Made by a program: the position numbers and the translations under genes. 59,039 bases of DNA from a virus. The DNA is taken from positions 1-59,039 of the IMG/VR virus record IMGVR_UViG_3300047095_000484. One strand, 5' to 3'. This document shows, piece by piece, positions 32,720 through 41,328 of the stretch. Below the pieces are notes generated by a model. That model made no database searches. It saw nothing but the letters and a program-made list of their open reading frames with translations, and was not told the origin of the DNA. The number at the start of each line of letters is the position of its first letter. Position 1 is the first letter of the stretch.

Positions 32720-35083
32720 ATGGCCTTTGAAGATCTCGGTGATTATAGCGTAGGCGCTGCTGGCAGCGATACGTTTGATGTTGTCATCCCAGATCTAGAT
32801 CCTTCTAGCGCATATCCAATTCAATTTAGATGGCAGTTTGCAGACAAGACTGCGGGACTATGGTCTGTGTCTAAAATATTAAACACTCCAGAGATTGCCC
32901 GACCAGAATCAACAAACGTTGTTGCTGTATGGAATGGAACTAACCTAGAAATTACTTGGGAGGCTCCAAATCTTGCAAATGGATTTACAATATACCTAAC
33001 CTCTGGGGCAACAACGGTACCATTTGGCTATACTCTAGATAAAACAAAGACTACACAAAAAGCTATTCTTTCGTCCCAGGATCTTATTAATAATTTTTCA
33101 AGCGTTCTTCCAACAACTCTAACAGGTTTATTAAAAACTACATATATAGATACATCAACTACTGGAACAGCATTTGCTATACCACCTTATTCAGATGCAA
33201 TTTCAGGTCAGAATATTTTAGATACAGACTGGTCAGTGCTTTCCGTTTCAAATGGATTTACAGTTTCTTGGAGTGGCGCATTAGTTTCTTCTCCTTCATA
33301 CAAGTATACAGAAGTGCATACCTCATCTTCTCAATCTGGTACGTACGACCTAGTATATTCTGGAATAGGTCCAGCGATTGTAACAGTTGCATCTTTGTCT
33401 ACAAACTATATTAAAATTAAGCATGTATCTGTTACTGGATTAAAGTCTAATTTTTCAAGCGTTAAAGAGGCAGTGCCGTTTGATCCAATAGTTTTTGATA
33501 GTACTCCGCCAGTTAACACATTTACTTTAGGCACCGCAACGGTAACAGATGACTCAAATGGATTATTTTCTTTTGACAAAAAGGTGTTATTCACATGGAC
33601 GGAAAATACAGACTCCTCAACGTCTGGCTACAGGATAAGGTTTAGAATTGCTGGATCTGCATCTTCTTATACATACATGTCAGTACCAGGAAAAGAAAAA
33701 ACTTCTACCTACATATACGGTCTAAAGGGCGGGAACTCTTATGAAGTTGCAGTAAGCACATTTGATATTTATGGAAATACTAATGAGACGCAGTGGCAAA
33801 CTTATCCAAACATAGTGGCTCCAGTAAGCAATTCTCTTTTGCCAGATGTTGCAATTACAGCTGGAGATATGAAATTAGGATATGGAATTGGTGGAGATAA
33901 TGCTAGAAAAGGTCTTTACATTGCTCCAGACAACTACTGGTATGTTCAGGGTAATACAAACGTATCTAGCGCTGCAGTACTGTCAGTTGGTGGTGCAACA
34001 GATAAGTTGTTGTGGAATGGAACAAGCTTATCCGTAACTGGAACTATTAATGCAAACGCTGGTAACTTTACTGGTGCTATTCAAGTTGGAACCCCAACCG
34101 TATATGGTCAATTTAAACTTCAAACGCCAACTGGAACTAAAATTGAAATGGGTGCTCTGACAAATTCTTTAGGAGCATATACTGGCGGCGTTGGTATTCA
34201 AGGAACAGATTCAACAGGAACTCTTTTCCAATTGGACACATCTTCTGGAATTATTGTTAATAAAGGAACAATAGGTGGATGGACAATTACATCTACTGCT
34301 ATTAGCAAATCAAATACATCTTTAGGTTCCGACGGATCTATTACAGCTGGATCCGCTGGACAATTTTCAGTAAACTCAGCTGGAACTCTTTCAGCAACAG
34401 GAGCTACTATAAGCGGAACCATAAGGGCAGTTTCTGGATTTATTGGAAGCACAAATGGAACATCTGCCACTGGATTTAATTTTAATGCCACACAGATTTC
34501 ATCAGTTGGTGCACCAGCTGGAACAACTCAAATTATATTAGACGGATCTACAGGAACTATATCTGGCGGATTAATTTCAGGTTCTAAAATTACGGGTACT
34601 GAAATTACTGGAGGAACAATCCAGACAAGTAGCAGCACTTATATAAGAATTGATTCTGTTACTCCAGGGGAAATAAAGTTACATGCTAATGGATTTGGGT
34701 ATGATGGAGTAATAAATTTTGAAGGTGACTCAGCATTTGGAGTTCCTTACGGATCATTGCTTATTAATCCTCCAAGTAATTATTACCTATCTCCATATAT
34801 AGTTTTGGACAACTCCGATATTTCATTTAATGCATACAATAGAATTACATTTGCTGTTGATCAAAGGCTGTCTAGCAGTTTTACAGAAAATAGTGCCTAT
34901 GGCAGCGTACTTGCTTATATAGAGCAATACGGAGCACTTGGAGCAGAACAAGGAAGATTTAATTTTGAAGCAAATATTCCTGTAGCAGACAAGTCACTTC
35001 GTCCTATTTTTGCTGGAACAAGCAGTTTACCAGAAGCCCTATTCCCATACGAGGAAATAGGATCTATTTATTTGGAGTATTAA
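32720..35083 (+). CDS. Large tail fibre protein with FN3 repeats
   Basis: 787 residues. Three FN3-like domains appear to span about 15-370 (IQFRWQFADKTAGLWSVSK, LEITWEAPNLANGFTIYLT, TWTENTDSSTSGYRIRFRIA). From about 385 the sequence changes to the Gly/Thr/Ala repeat style of phage J-like fibre C-termini (SVTGTINANAGNFTGAIQVG, IGGWTITSTAISKSNTS, GTISGGLISGSKITGTEITG), a beta-helix-like stalk. The C-terminal 130 residues form a distinct tip. It probably contributes to receptor recognition. The next gene begins two bases later. Confidence 0.7.
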   Translation: MAFEDLGDYSVGAAGSDTFDVVIPDLDPSSAYPIQFRWQFADKTAGLWSVSKILNTPEIARPESTNVVAVWNGTNLEITWEAPNLANGFTIYLTSGATTVPFGYTLDKTKTTQKAILSSQDLINNFSSVLPTTLTGLLKTTYIDTSTTGTAFAIPPYSDAISGQNILDTDWSVLSVSNGFTVSWSGALVSSPSYKYTEVHTSSSQSGTYDLVYSGIGPAIVTVASLSTNYIKIKHVSVTGLKSNFSSVKEAVPFDPIVFDSTPPVNTFTLGTATVTDDSNGLFSFDKKVLFTWTENTDSSTSGYRIRFRIAGSASSYTYMSVPGKEKTSTYIYGLKGGNSYEVAVSTFDIYGNTNETQWQTYPNIVAPVSNSLLPDVAITAGDMKLGYGIGGDNARKGLYIAPDNYWYVQGNTNVSSAAVLSVGGATDKLLWNGTSLSVTGTINANAGNFTGAIQVGTPTVYGQFKLQTPTGTKIEMGALTNSLGAYTGGVGIQGTDSTGTLFQLDTSSGIIVNKGTIGGWTITSTAISKSNTSLGSDGSITAGSAGQFSVNSAGTLSATGATISGTIRAVSGFIGSTNGTSATGFNFNATQISSVGAPAGTTQIILDGSTGTISGGLISGSKITGTEITGGTIQTSSSTYIRIDSVTPGEIKLHANGFGYDGVINFEGDSAFGVPYGSLLINPPSNYYLSPYIVLDNSDISFNAYNRITFAVDQRLSSSFTENSAYGSVLAYIEQYGALGAEQGRFNFEANIPVADKSLRPIFAGTSSLPEALFPYEEIGSIYLEY

Positions 35084-35085
35084 TA

Positions 35086-38000
35086 ATGGCGGGAATGTGG
35101 ATTAGAAGATCTTCCTGGACCACTATAAAAAACATGTGGATTAAAACATCTGTCGGCTGGAGCCCAGTTAGAGGCGGGTGGATAAGAGCAAATACAACAA
35201 GCACAGGGTGGAAAAAATTTTGGACAAAAGCAAATATACCAAATGAAATTACTAAGCCAAGATTTAACACAACAAATAATAGTGGTAGTGGTACTATTTA
35301 TGATGGACCAACAGCAACAAGCCCACAATTTTTAGATGAAAATTTATTTGGAAAAGATGGAACTTATACAAACTACACGGGTGTTGTCGATAGAAAAATT
35401 TCTTATGGGCCAGATTTAGTTTCCGATCTAAATTCAAGAACAACTCTTGTAAATGATGATAGATTCACGTCTGCTGGAGGTATTACAAATGCAATGAGGT
35501 TGTCGGTAGATGACAAATATTTATTTTATGAAATGATTGTAGAAAATGGCACTAATTATTTAAATCAAATTACATCTATAAGCAATGGAATTAAAATGAT
35601 TAAAAAACAACCAACTCTAGGCTCATTTGTAACTTCAGTTACTGGAAACCCGACACCAGGATCAACATTAACATTCAATTATAATTTAGAAAATTATTAC
35701 TATAATAGAGTAGAACAGGCAAATTCCAAAATAAGATGGTGGAGATCTTCAAGTACATCTCCTGGTGGAACAATAGTTAAAGAAGAAATTCTTACTAACA
35801 CAGTTACTAGCTCAGACTCAACATCATTATCTGGTACAAGTACATATCAAGTAGCTACTACCGCCGATAATAATTCGTATATAGTTGTAGAAATAGTGGT
35901 AGGTAGTTCTTGGACAAGGCATAATGGACATAATAATGAGTATAGATTAAATTCATATTCTGCTGGTCAAGTAAAAACTGCTTATAGATTCGCATTTGGA
36001 AACACCCTTTATGTTTCATCTAATGGTCATATAGGTTTAGATGAAGGAACATCTAGCAATACAACAATGTCTGCTGGTAGAAATATAGCAGTATACCCAA
36101 AGGACCTTGTTCAATACTATCTGGCAGAATATTCTGACAGCAGTGTATATCTTTTATATGTTAAAAGTTATTTGTATGATACATCAGCTTCTTCGGCAAA
36201 CGCTTTAGACTATCAAATTAAATTTTACAATGATCCTTTAATTAATTATTGTGATGTGCGTATAATTAGAAAAGGATCAAACGTCTCATTCTCAGATTTT
36301 GCCCCAGGATATTATTCTTCTGGAACAACTGGCTTTGCTGGCATAATTGGTCCGTACGTAATATCAACTGGAACTACAATGAGAATTTATTTTGGTGGCA
36401 CTGCTACAACCACAAGCGGTGTTTCTTGGACATTAATAGATGATGCTTATTGGGATGTTATACAAGAATGGACATATCCTCCTGGAGCAGATGATATATT
36501 TACTCCAGTAGTATCTGCAGCAAATCAGTCTGCACCAATTCCAACTACCCCTACATCCCTATCAACTTCAATTAACGCAAGCAATTTAATTGTTGTAACA
36601 TTTAGCGGAGGAACTGGAGATCAATATGATCTTTTTTATGCTAACCAAGACTCTAGGCCTACAGATCAACAAGCTACAACAGATTTTCCAAATGTAACTT
36701 CTCCGTACACTGCAACAACATTAAATTTAAGAGGAATAACGAGATGGTTTTGGGTAAGAAAATCAACTGGAACACTAAGGTCTAACTGGTTTCCAGCAGG
36801 CACTGGTATTACAGCAAGGATCCCACTGTATGCTCCACCTGCTCCAGTAATAACAAATTCTGCACAAACGCAAAATAGCCTAAGTTGGCACTGGACACAA
36901 CCTGCACTTACAGCTACTCAAGATGAGCCTACATCGTGGGACTATGCTTTAACTCAAAGCACATCTACGCCATCAAGTTGGACAAATTTAACAACCAGGC
37001 CAACTTCAGCTGCCCCTCTTGTTATAGGCTCTTTAACTTCGGGAGTAGATTATTATTTACATGTTAGAGCAAAAAATGACGACAACAGTACGCTTGCTAC
37101 ACCAGTCCTTGGTAGAACAACTTCAAATAAGGTTCCGCCAACAATGGGCACTCCAACCCTATCAGCCGTAGGAGCTTTTGTAGCTGGGCAAAGAAGACTT
37201 TCAGTTCCATTTACAGCAGTTAGCGGTTCTGGACCAGCCTATCAAATTTATTGGTATTACAGTTCTACTAAACCGTCAGTGGTATCTACACCAGACGGGT
37301 CTGGTACATCAAGCCCAATTTTAGATGAATCTGGCCCGACATCGATTGGTAGATGCTATGCATACATTAGATCTGCTGCCACAACAAGCACTACTGGATC
37401 AGTTGCTCCTTCAACAACACTTAGCGATTGGAGTGACGGTGTTTCATTTGACATATCGGGTACAAGAACACTAACATATGATGACAACACTACCGATACT
37501 ACGGCCAGCATGCCAACTAGTCCAGTTAGCGGAACCGATCCCTGGGATGGGTGGGTTACAACAGTATCTGCAACCACCCCAACTAGAACAGGATATACAT
37601 TTAATGGTTGGAACACATCAACAGATGGAACTTCAGGAACAAATTATGCAGCATCAGCAGCAATTACCTTAACTTCAAATGTTACCCTCTATGCAAAATG
37701 GACTGCCAATACATACACAATAACATATGATGGCAACGGAAATACTTCAGGATCTGTTCCAGATTCTCAAACTAAAACACATGGCACGAATCTTACTTTA
37801 AGAACAAACACGGGCAGTTTAGCAAAAACTGGATTTTCTTTTGGTGGATGGAATACAAATGCAGCAGGCACTGGAACAAGTTATACATCAGGTGGTACTT
37901 ATAGTACTAACGCAGGAGCAACTCTTTATGCTAGATGGACATCAACATTTGTTACTCCACAATGGAATGGAACTATGCCAACATGGAAAAATACTGGAAC

Positions 38001-38376
38001 TAATGGTGTCTTTAATACAAATGGTTCAAACTTTCAAAGAACATCTACAGCATTAAGATATGGGTGGGATAACGGAACGTTTTCATTTAGTGGATCTGTA
38101 AGAGGAACTGCTTCTACAGATAGAGGATGGGATTTTTATGTATCTGGAACCGAGCCATCTAGTACAACAACAGTTAGAACCCCAACTCATACAAGAGCAT
38201 ATTCTACAACAGCAAATACCAATGCGGTTCATAGCACTAATTTTATATATTATGTTTCACCGACATATAGCTCTGCTTCTCGTTATGGAAGCATTAGGCC
38301 GTACGTATATGGAACAGACAATAATAAATATGTAAGAGGAACCCAGCCAGATGGCACCTGGTCAGCTTCAATTTAA
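35086..38376 (+). CDS. Giant fibre/adhesin with FN3 domains and InlB B-repeats
   Basis: 1096 residues. The first 60 residues are Trp-rich (MWIRRSSWTTIKNMWIKTS), probably the virion anchor. Beta domains fill about 70-470. Two or three FN3-like domains follow at about 485-780 (PTTPTSLSTSINASNLIVVTF, LSWHWTQPALTATQDE). Two InlB B-repeat (Listeria-Bacteroides) units come next, ending TLYAKWTAN at about 875 and TLYARWTST at about 950, each with the GYTFNGWNT/GFSFGGWNT core. The last 140 residues are a Trp/Tyr/Ser-rich tip. It resembles a bacterial surface adhesin and is a candidate receptor-binding protein. Confidence 0.75.
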   Translation: MAGMWIRRSSWTTIKNMWIKTSVGWSPVRGGWIRANTTSTGWKKFWTKANIPNEITKPRFNTTNNSGSGTIYDGPTATSPQFLDENLFGKDGTYTNYTGVVDRKISYGPDLVSDLNSRTTLVNDDRFTSAGGITNAMRLSVDDKYLFYEMIVENGTNYLNQITSISNGIKMIKKQPTLGSFVTSVTGNPTPGSTLTFNYNLENYYYNRVEQANSKIRWWRSSSTSPGGTIVKEEILTNTVTSSDSTSLSGTSTYQVATTADNNSYIVVEIVVGSSWTRHNGHNNEYRLNSYSAGQVKTAYRFAFGNTLYVSSNGHIGLDEGTSSNTTMSAGRNIAVYPKDLVQYYLAEYSDSSVYLLYVKSYLYDTSASSANALDYQIKFYNDPLINYCDVRIIRKGSNVSFSDFAPGYYSSGTTGFAGIIGPYVISTGTTMRIYFGGTATTTSGVSWTLIDDAYWDVIQEWTYPPGADDIFTPVVSAANQSAPIPTTPTSLSTSINASNLIVVTFSGGTGDQYDLFYANQDSRPTDQQATTDFPNVTSPYTATTLNLRGITRWFWVRKSTGTLRSNWFPAGTGITARIPLYAPPAPVITNSAQTQNSLSWHWTQPALTATQDEPTSWDYALTQSTSTPSSWTNLTTRPTSAAPLVIGSLTSGVDYYLHVRAKNDDNSTLATPVLGRTTSNKVPPTMGTPTLSAVGAFVAGQRRLSVPFTAVSGSGPAYQIYWYYSSTKPSVVSTPDGSGTSSPILDESGPTSIGRCYAYIRSAATTSTTGSVAPSTTLSDWSDGVSFDISGTRTLTYDDNTTDTTASMPTSPVSGTDPWDGWVTTVSATTPTRTGYTFNGWNTSTDGTSGTNYAASAAITLTSNVTLYAKWTANTYTITYDGNGNTSGSVPDSQTKTHGTNLTLRTNTGSLAKTGFSFGGWNTNAAGTGTSYTSGGTYSTNAGATLYARWTSTFVTPQWNGTMPTWKNTGTNGVFNTNGSNFQRTSTALRYGWDNGTFSFSGSVRGTASTDRGWDFYVSGTEPSSTTTVRTPTHTRAYSTTANTNAVHSTNFIYYVSPTYSSASRYGSIRPYVYGTDNNKYVRGTQPDGTWSASI

Positions 38377-38387
38377 AATGGTATACT
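38359..38387 (+). promoter_or_regulatory. Extended -10 promoter before the small fibre-cluster genes
   Basis: TGGTATACT with TATACT at 38382-38387. A partial -35 (TGGTCA, 38359-38364) lies 17 bases upstream, inside the end of the giant fibre gene. AAAGGAGG and the ATG at 38406 follow. Confidence 0.55.
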
Positions 38388-38405
38388 ATACAAAGGAGGA
38401 AATAA

Positions 38406-38633
38406 ATGAACACAGATCTAACTAATGAAGAAAAGATATTTATTGTTTCGTCTAAGATTCATTTTTTAAATGAAACTTTATTTAATTATAACTTAGACCT
38501 AGAGTTGCATCAATTTGATGAAAACGTAGACAACGATGAATATTTTACAAACCTAGAACAGTTTAAGATTAATGCTGAGGCTAAAAAGGCTGCTTTGCAG
38601 ACCATGCTAGCAGAGCTAGAATCTTTGAGCTAA
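38406..38633 (+). CDS. Small helical protein, paralogue of the next gene
   Basis: 75 residues behind AAAGGAGG. It is mostly helical and acidic (NEEKIFIVSSKIHFLNETLF, FKINAEAKKAALQTMLAELE). Its first half aligns with the next gene's product (shared TNEEK, I-V and a DLE/DLI position), so the two come from a duplication. Small coiled-coil proteins beside fibre genes often act as fibre chaperones or trimerisation factors; that is inference here. Confidence 0.6.
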   Translation: MNTDLTNEEKIFIVSSKIHFLNETLFNYNLDLELHQFDENVDNDEYFTNLEQFKINAEAKKAALQTMLAELESLS

Positions 38634-38645
38634 TAATGATATAAT
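38617..38645 (+). promoter_or_regulatory. Extended -10 promoter
   Basis: TGATATAAT with TATAAT at 38640-38645. The -35 region (TAGAAT at 38617) is poor. GGAGG follows before the ATG at 38663. Confidence 0.45.
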
Positions 38646-38662
38646 GTGGAAGGAGGAATAAA

Positions 38663-38884
38663 ATGACAACACTAACAAATGAAGAAAAGCTAAGCATTGT
38701 AAACCAGCACATCAAGTCAGTAGACTATAATATTTATGGTCAGGAGCTTGATTTGATTCAGGCTAATGCAGTGGCAACACCAGATGCTGGACAAATCTCT
38801 GCCCTTAATGCTAGAATTACAGAATCAAAAGCTAAAAGAGCAGCCCTCGTTACTGAAAAAAATTCATTAACTGAAACAGAGTAA
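38663..38884 (+). CDS. Small helical protein, paralogue of the preceding gene
   Basis: 73 residues behind GGAAGGAGG. Helical and charged: LTNEEKLSIVNQHIKSVDYN and ISALNARITESKAKRAALVTE. It has the same length and N-terminal pattern as the protein at 38406. It has its own -10 box, so it may be expressed at a different level. It is a possible chaperone or assembly factor for the fibres. Function unknown. Confidence 0.6.
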   Translation: MTTLTNEEKLSIVNQHIKSVDYNIYGQELDLIQANAVATPDAGQISALNARITESKAKRAALVTEKNSLTETE

Positions 38885-38894
38885 GGATATAAAA

Positions 38895-39068
38895 ATGGCA
38901 GATAAAGCCGAATTAATTATAACTGCTTTGCAACAAAGAATTGGTGAGATCGTCTCAAACTATGAGACTCAAATTGCTATTCTTCGTGCAGAGATTACAG
39001 CTATTATGCAGGAAAAGCAAGAAAAAGAAGAAGCGGTAAAAGAATACGAAAATTCTTTGCCTATATAA
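38895..39068 (+). CDS. 57-residue coiled-coil protein
   Basis: ATG at 38895 behind AAGGATAT; stop TAA at 39066-39068. It starts MADKAELIITALQQRIGEIV and continues as one heptad-like helix through AILRAEITAIMQEKQEKEE. It lies in the short space between two accepted genes and has the same strand, spacing and Shine-Dalgarno type, which supports it as real. It is the third small helical protein in a row here, suggesting a set of assembly helpers. Confidence 0.65.
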   Translation: MADKAELIITALQQRIGEIVSNYETQIAILRAEITAIMQEKQEKEEAVKEYENSLPI

Positions 39069-39079
39069 GGAGATAAACA

Positions 39080-39517
39080 ATGGCAACAAATTCATTTATA
39101 CCAGTTACATTTAACGACGGGGAGCCACTAGATCCTACAAAGTTAAATAAGCTGGTTGATAATATAAATAATATATATCAGTCTAATGCCATATCCTTAT
39201 CTAACTCATCAACAGGAACAGCTCCTCAAGTTCCCGTTATATTTACATTTAGACATAAGTTTGAAAATGTAGCTGCTGGAAAGCCACAGAGCACTGTTTT
39301 TAATTTTGGTGATAAGTTTACTCAGGCTGAGCTATCCGCAAGCAAAGTATACGTTTCTACAGGAATAAAGGCTTCTATAAACGATAAAGATGTTATAACC
39401 GCAAGCGTAGGTGGAGTTAATACAGGAAGCCCAACGCTATTTGTTAATTTTAGTGGAGACAAAACCCGCACCATATATGTAGATGTAATAGCAATCTGCA
39501 TGAGGGATATCATTTAG
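39080..39517 (+). CDS. Small virion-type protein ending the structural block
   Basis: 145 residues behind AAGGAGAT. The opening SFIPVTFNDGEPLDPTKLNK followed by LVDNINNIYQSNA is a typical N-terminal segment of phage fibre or spike proteins. The remainder is one beta domain (VIFTFRHKFENVAAGKPQST, KVYVSTGIKASIND, RTIYVDVIAICMRD). It is the last gene before the control region at 39523, so it closes the late module. Confidence 0.6.
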   Translation: MATNSFIPVTFNDGEPLDPTKLNKLVDNINNIYQSNAISLSNSSTGTAPQVPVIFTFRHKFENVAAGKPQSTVFNFGDKFTQAELSASKVYVSTGIKASINDKDVITASVGGVNTGSPTLFVNFSGDKTRTIYVDVIAICMRDII

Positions 39518-39522
39518 ATCCC

Positions 39523-39560
39523 TTGACAAGCCCAACAAATATGTTACAATTACTGTAACA
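39523..39560 (+). promoter_or_regulatory. Promoter and palindromic operator at the module boundary
   Basis: TTGACA (39523-39528), 16 bases and TACAAT (39545-39550) with an extended TGT. A perfect inverted repeat TGTTACA-ATTAC-TGTAACA (39542-39560) covers the -10 and the likely transcription start, an ideal place for a repressor. Confidence 0.75.
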
Positions 39561-39564
39561 TCAA

Positions 39565-39588
39565 AGTCACGTACCCGTGACTTTTTTA
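39565..39588 (+). terminator. Hairpin with T-run just after the promoter
   Basis: Stem AGTCACG / CGTGACT with loop TACC (39565-39582), then six T residues. It would stop transcripts from upstream, but it also lies only about 10 bases after the predicted start of the promoter at 39523. It could therefore act as an attenuator or as a structured 5' leader for the gene at 39605. Confidence 0.7.
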
Positions 39589-39604
39589 CATATTAAGGTA
39601 GAAA

Positions 39605-40405
39605 ATGAGCAACGATTTAAAATGGATGATTTCATCCGACCAGCAATTTCCATATCAAGATGATAAGATGATTGCCCTATGGTTTAAAGTAATGAAATGG
39701 TTTAAGCCAGACGTTGTGGACTACCTTGGTGATACAGATGATCAGGCTTGCTACAGCAAGTACACAGAAGGCAAATCAGCAGAGTTCTTAAATTACCATA
39801 AGAATGATAGCAAAGATCTTATTGTTCCTATGATGCGACATGAAGCAAAAGGAGCAAGAGATTTTTATGCCAAGACAAGAGAGATGCTCCCTGATGCCCA
39901 GCTATTTTCAGCCTTAGGCAATCACGACATTAGAGTGTTTAATTATGTAGACGCAAAGTTACCAGAGTATATATCTGAGGTAACACCAGAGTCTATGTGG
40001 AGCCTAGATTCATTGGGCTATGAATACATTTATTACAACGAACTTCCTAGACGACGCTTTGGAGATATTCACGTACACCATGGACTTTCAATTGCAGCAG
40101 GCGGTGCAGTAAGAAAAGATATGGAAGATCTACAGATATCATTAATCCGTGGACACTCACATAGAATTGCTTCACATATGGTAACATATGAACTTAGAAA
40201 CAACGGAGAAGGCGAGACACTTCGTGGCTATGAAATTGGACATATGTGTGATGAGAAGAGTGACGGAATGAAGTATAGCCAACACCACGACTGGCAAAAA
40301 GGATTTGCTGTAGCGCATATCGTAAATGACTATCCACATATTCAAATGATTCACGTATCTCCTGACTACTCATGTGTAGTAGACGGAAAGGTATTTACTC
40401 TATAA
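39605..40405 (+). CDS. Calcineurin-like metallophosphoesterase
   Basis: 266 residues. The metal-site motifs appear in order: Asp12-x-Gln14 (SSDQQFPY, Gln in place of the usual His), Asp43 (LGDTDD), Asn106-His107 (LGNHD), His158/His159 (VHVHHG region) and GHSH (183-186). Enzymes of this family hydrolyse phosphomonoesters or phosphodiesters with two metal ions; in phages they are usually coded beside replication genes and may act on nucleotides or DNA ends. It is the first gene after the control region. It ends in a TAATG overlap with the next gene. Confidence 0.8.
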   Translation: MSNDLKWMISSDQQFPYQDDKMIALWFKVMKWFKPDVVDYLGDTDDQACYSKYTEGKSAEFLNYHKNDSKDLIVPMMRHEAKGARDFYAKTREMLPDAQLFSALGNHDIRVFNYVDAKLPEYISEVTPESMWSLDSLGYEYIYYNELPRRRFGDIHVHHGLSIAAGGAVRKDMEDLQISLIRGHSHRIASHMVTYELRNNGEGETLRGYEIGHMCDEKSDGMKYSQHHDWQKGFAVAHIVNDYPHIQMIHVSPDYSCVVDGKVFTL

Positions 40406-40590
40406 TGTGGTGCGGTAAATGTAGTGGACGGGTTTTTATAGATAGAGTATTTTCTCAAAAACTACATATGGAGTTATTTTGTATCATGTGCGGCAGACGC
40501 TGGATGTGCAATAAGGAGACGAGTGCTTTTGGAAAATGGCTAGACAAAAAAGAAACAACAAACTCAAAAAGATACGGTATTTCTTCTTAA
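40405..40590 (+). CDS. Small zinc-ribbon-like protein
   Basis: 61 residues from the ATG at 40405, which overlaps the previous stop (TAATG). Two Cys pairs, MWCGKC (residues 3 and 6) and LFCIMC (27 and 30), can form a zinc ribbon; the tail is basic. It overlaps the next gene by 55 bases in another frame. Function unknown; DNA or RNA binding is plausible. Confidence 0.6.
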   Translation: MWCGKCSGRVFIDRVFSQKLHMELFCIMCGRRWMCNKETSAFGKWLDKKETTNSKRYGISS

Positions 40591-41018
40591 ACGATAAGAT
40601 ACACAAAGTAATTAAATCATCTAGATCAAAGGATGAAATAGTTGCTTGGTGCTACCCAGATAAAAAAAGAGTTATGTATTCATACTCACAGGTTGAAAAG
40701 TACATGGGTAAAGCTTACGGGATGAAAGAAGTATCTGGTTTGTTAAATAAGCATACCGTAACTCTGCATGACTATATTTTGGAGGGCAAGATAAAGGCTC
40801 CTCAAAAAATATATCCAATAGGTGATCCAGAAAACAAAAATTGGTCTAAGTATATGTTTTGTGAAAAAGATATATTAGATCTTCATGAGTTTATATTAGA
40901 TTCAGGACACTCTGGCAATGTTCCTTCAAGAACAGAATTATTGGGGCTTCTCAAACACAACATTATATTGTATACTAAGACAGACAGCGGGTTCATACCA
41001 GTCTGGAAGGCGGAGTAA
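40536..41018 (+). CDS. Putative MerR/excisionase-like DNA-binding protein
   Basis: 160 residues. The basic N-terminus MARQKRNNKLKKIRYF is followed by YSYSQVEKYMGKAYGMKEVS and LHDYILEGKIKAPQKIYPIG, which resembles the helix-turn-helix plus wing of MerR/excisionase domains. The C-terminal half (DILDLHEFILDSGHSG) is less clear. It might regulate early transcription or bind replication DNA. The start lies inside the previous gene; a later start is possible. Confidence 0.55.
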   Translation: MARQKRNNKLKKIRYFFLNDKIHKVIKSSRSKDEIVAWCYPDKKRVMYSYSQVEKYMGKAYGMKEVSGLLNKHTVTLHDYILEGKIKAPQKIYPIGDPENKNWSKYMFCEKDILDLHEFILDSGHSGNVPSRTELLGLLKHNIILYTKTDSGFIPVWKAE

Positions 41019-41128
41019 TGGCAAGCAGCAGGATTGTAATTTGCCCAACTTGTAATAAAGAACTAGAAGTCAGATCAGATTTTGCACACATAACATTATC
41101 TAACCACATAAAGAAGGAGCATAAATGA
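41018..41128 (+). CDS. 36-residue C2H2-like zinc finger
   Basis: ATG at 41018 overlaps the previous stop (TAATG), and its TGA overlaps the next ATG (ATGA at 41125). The sequence IVICPTCNKELEVRS, then LSNHIKKEHK gives a Cys-x2-Cys...His-x4-His pattern. The tight coupling at both ends and the intact ligand set support a real gene. Confidence 0.7.
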   Translation: MASSRIVICPTCNKELEVRSDFAHITLSNHIKKEHK

Positions 41129-41328
41129 CAACGAGAGTTAAGGTGGACCTATCTTTTACAAGAAACTTAGGTAACTACGAAAGCATTAAAATTGGCGTAG
41201 GCGTTGAAGATGATCTCCGAGATGGAGAAAATGTAGATACGGCTACTGAGAGAGTTTATAAGTTTGTTGAAGACAAGCTTATTGAAAAGACTCGTGAGGT
41301 GGAAGAAGAATTAAAGCGTGGCAAGTGA
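41125..41328 (+). CDS. Conserved small hypothetical protein
   Basis: 67 residues. A beta-hairpin start (TRVKVDLSFTRNLGNYESIK and IGVGVEDDLRDGEN) is followed by a charged helix (VYKFVEDKLIEKTREVEEEL). Similar small proteins are common in the replication region of actinobacteriophages, but no function is known to me. It is coupled to both neighbours by overlaps (ATGA upstream, GTG start of the next gene inside it). Confidence 0.6.
   Translation: MTTRVKVDLSFTRNLGNYESIKIGVGVEDDLRDGENVDTATERVYKFVEDKLIEKTREVEEELKRGK

Noticed and set aside
37356-38335. Several short open frames in other frames within the giant fibre gene
   Set aside because: They arise from the low-complexity Thr/Ser/Gly coding sequence, lack ribosome binding sites and have unnatural Gln/His/Leu-rich products.
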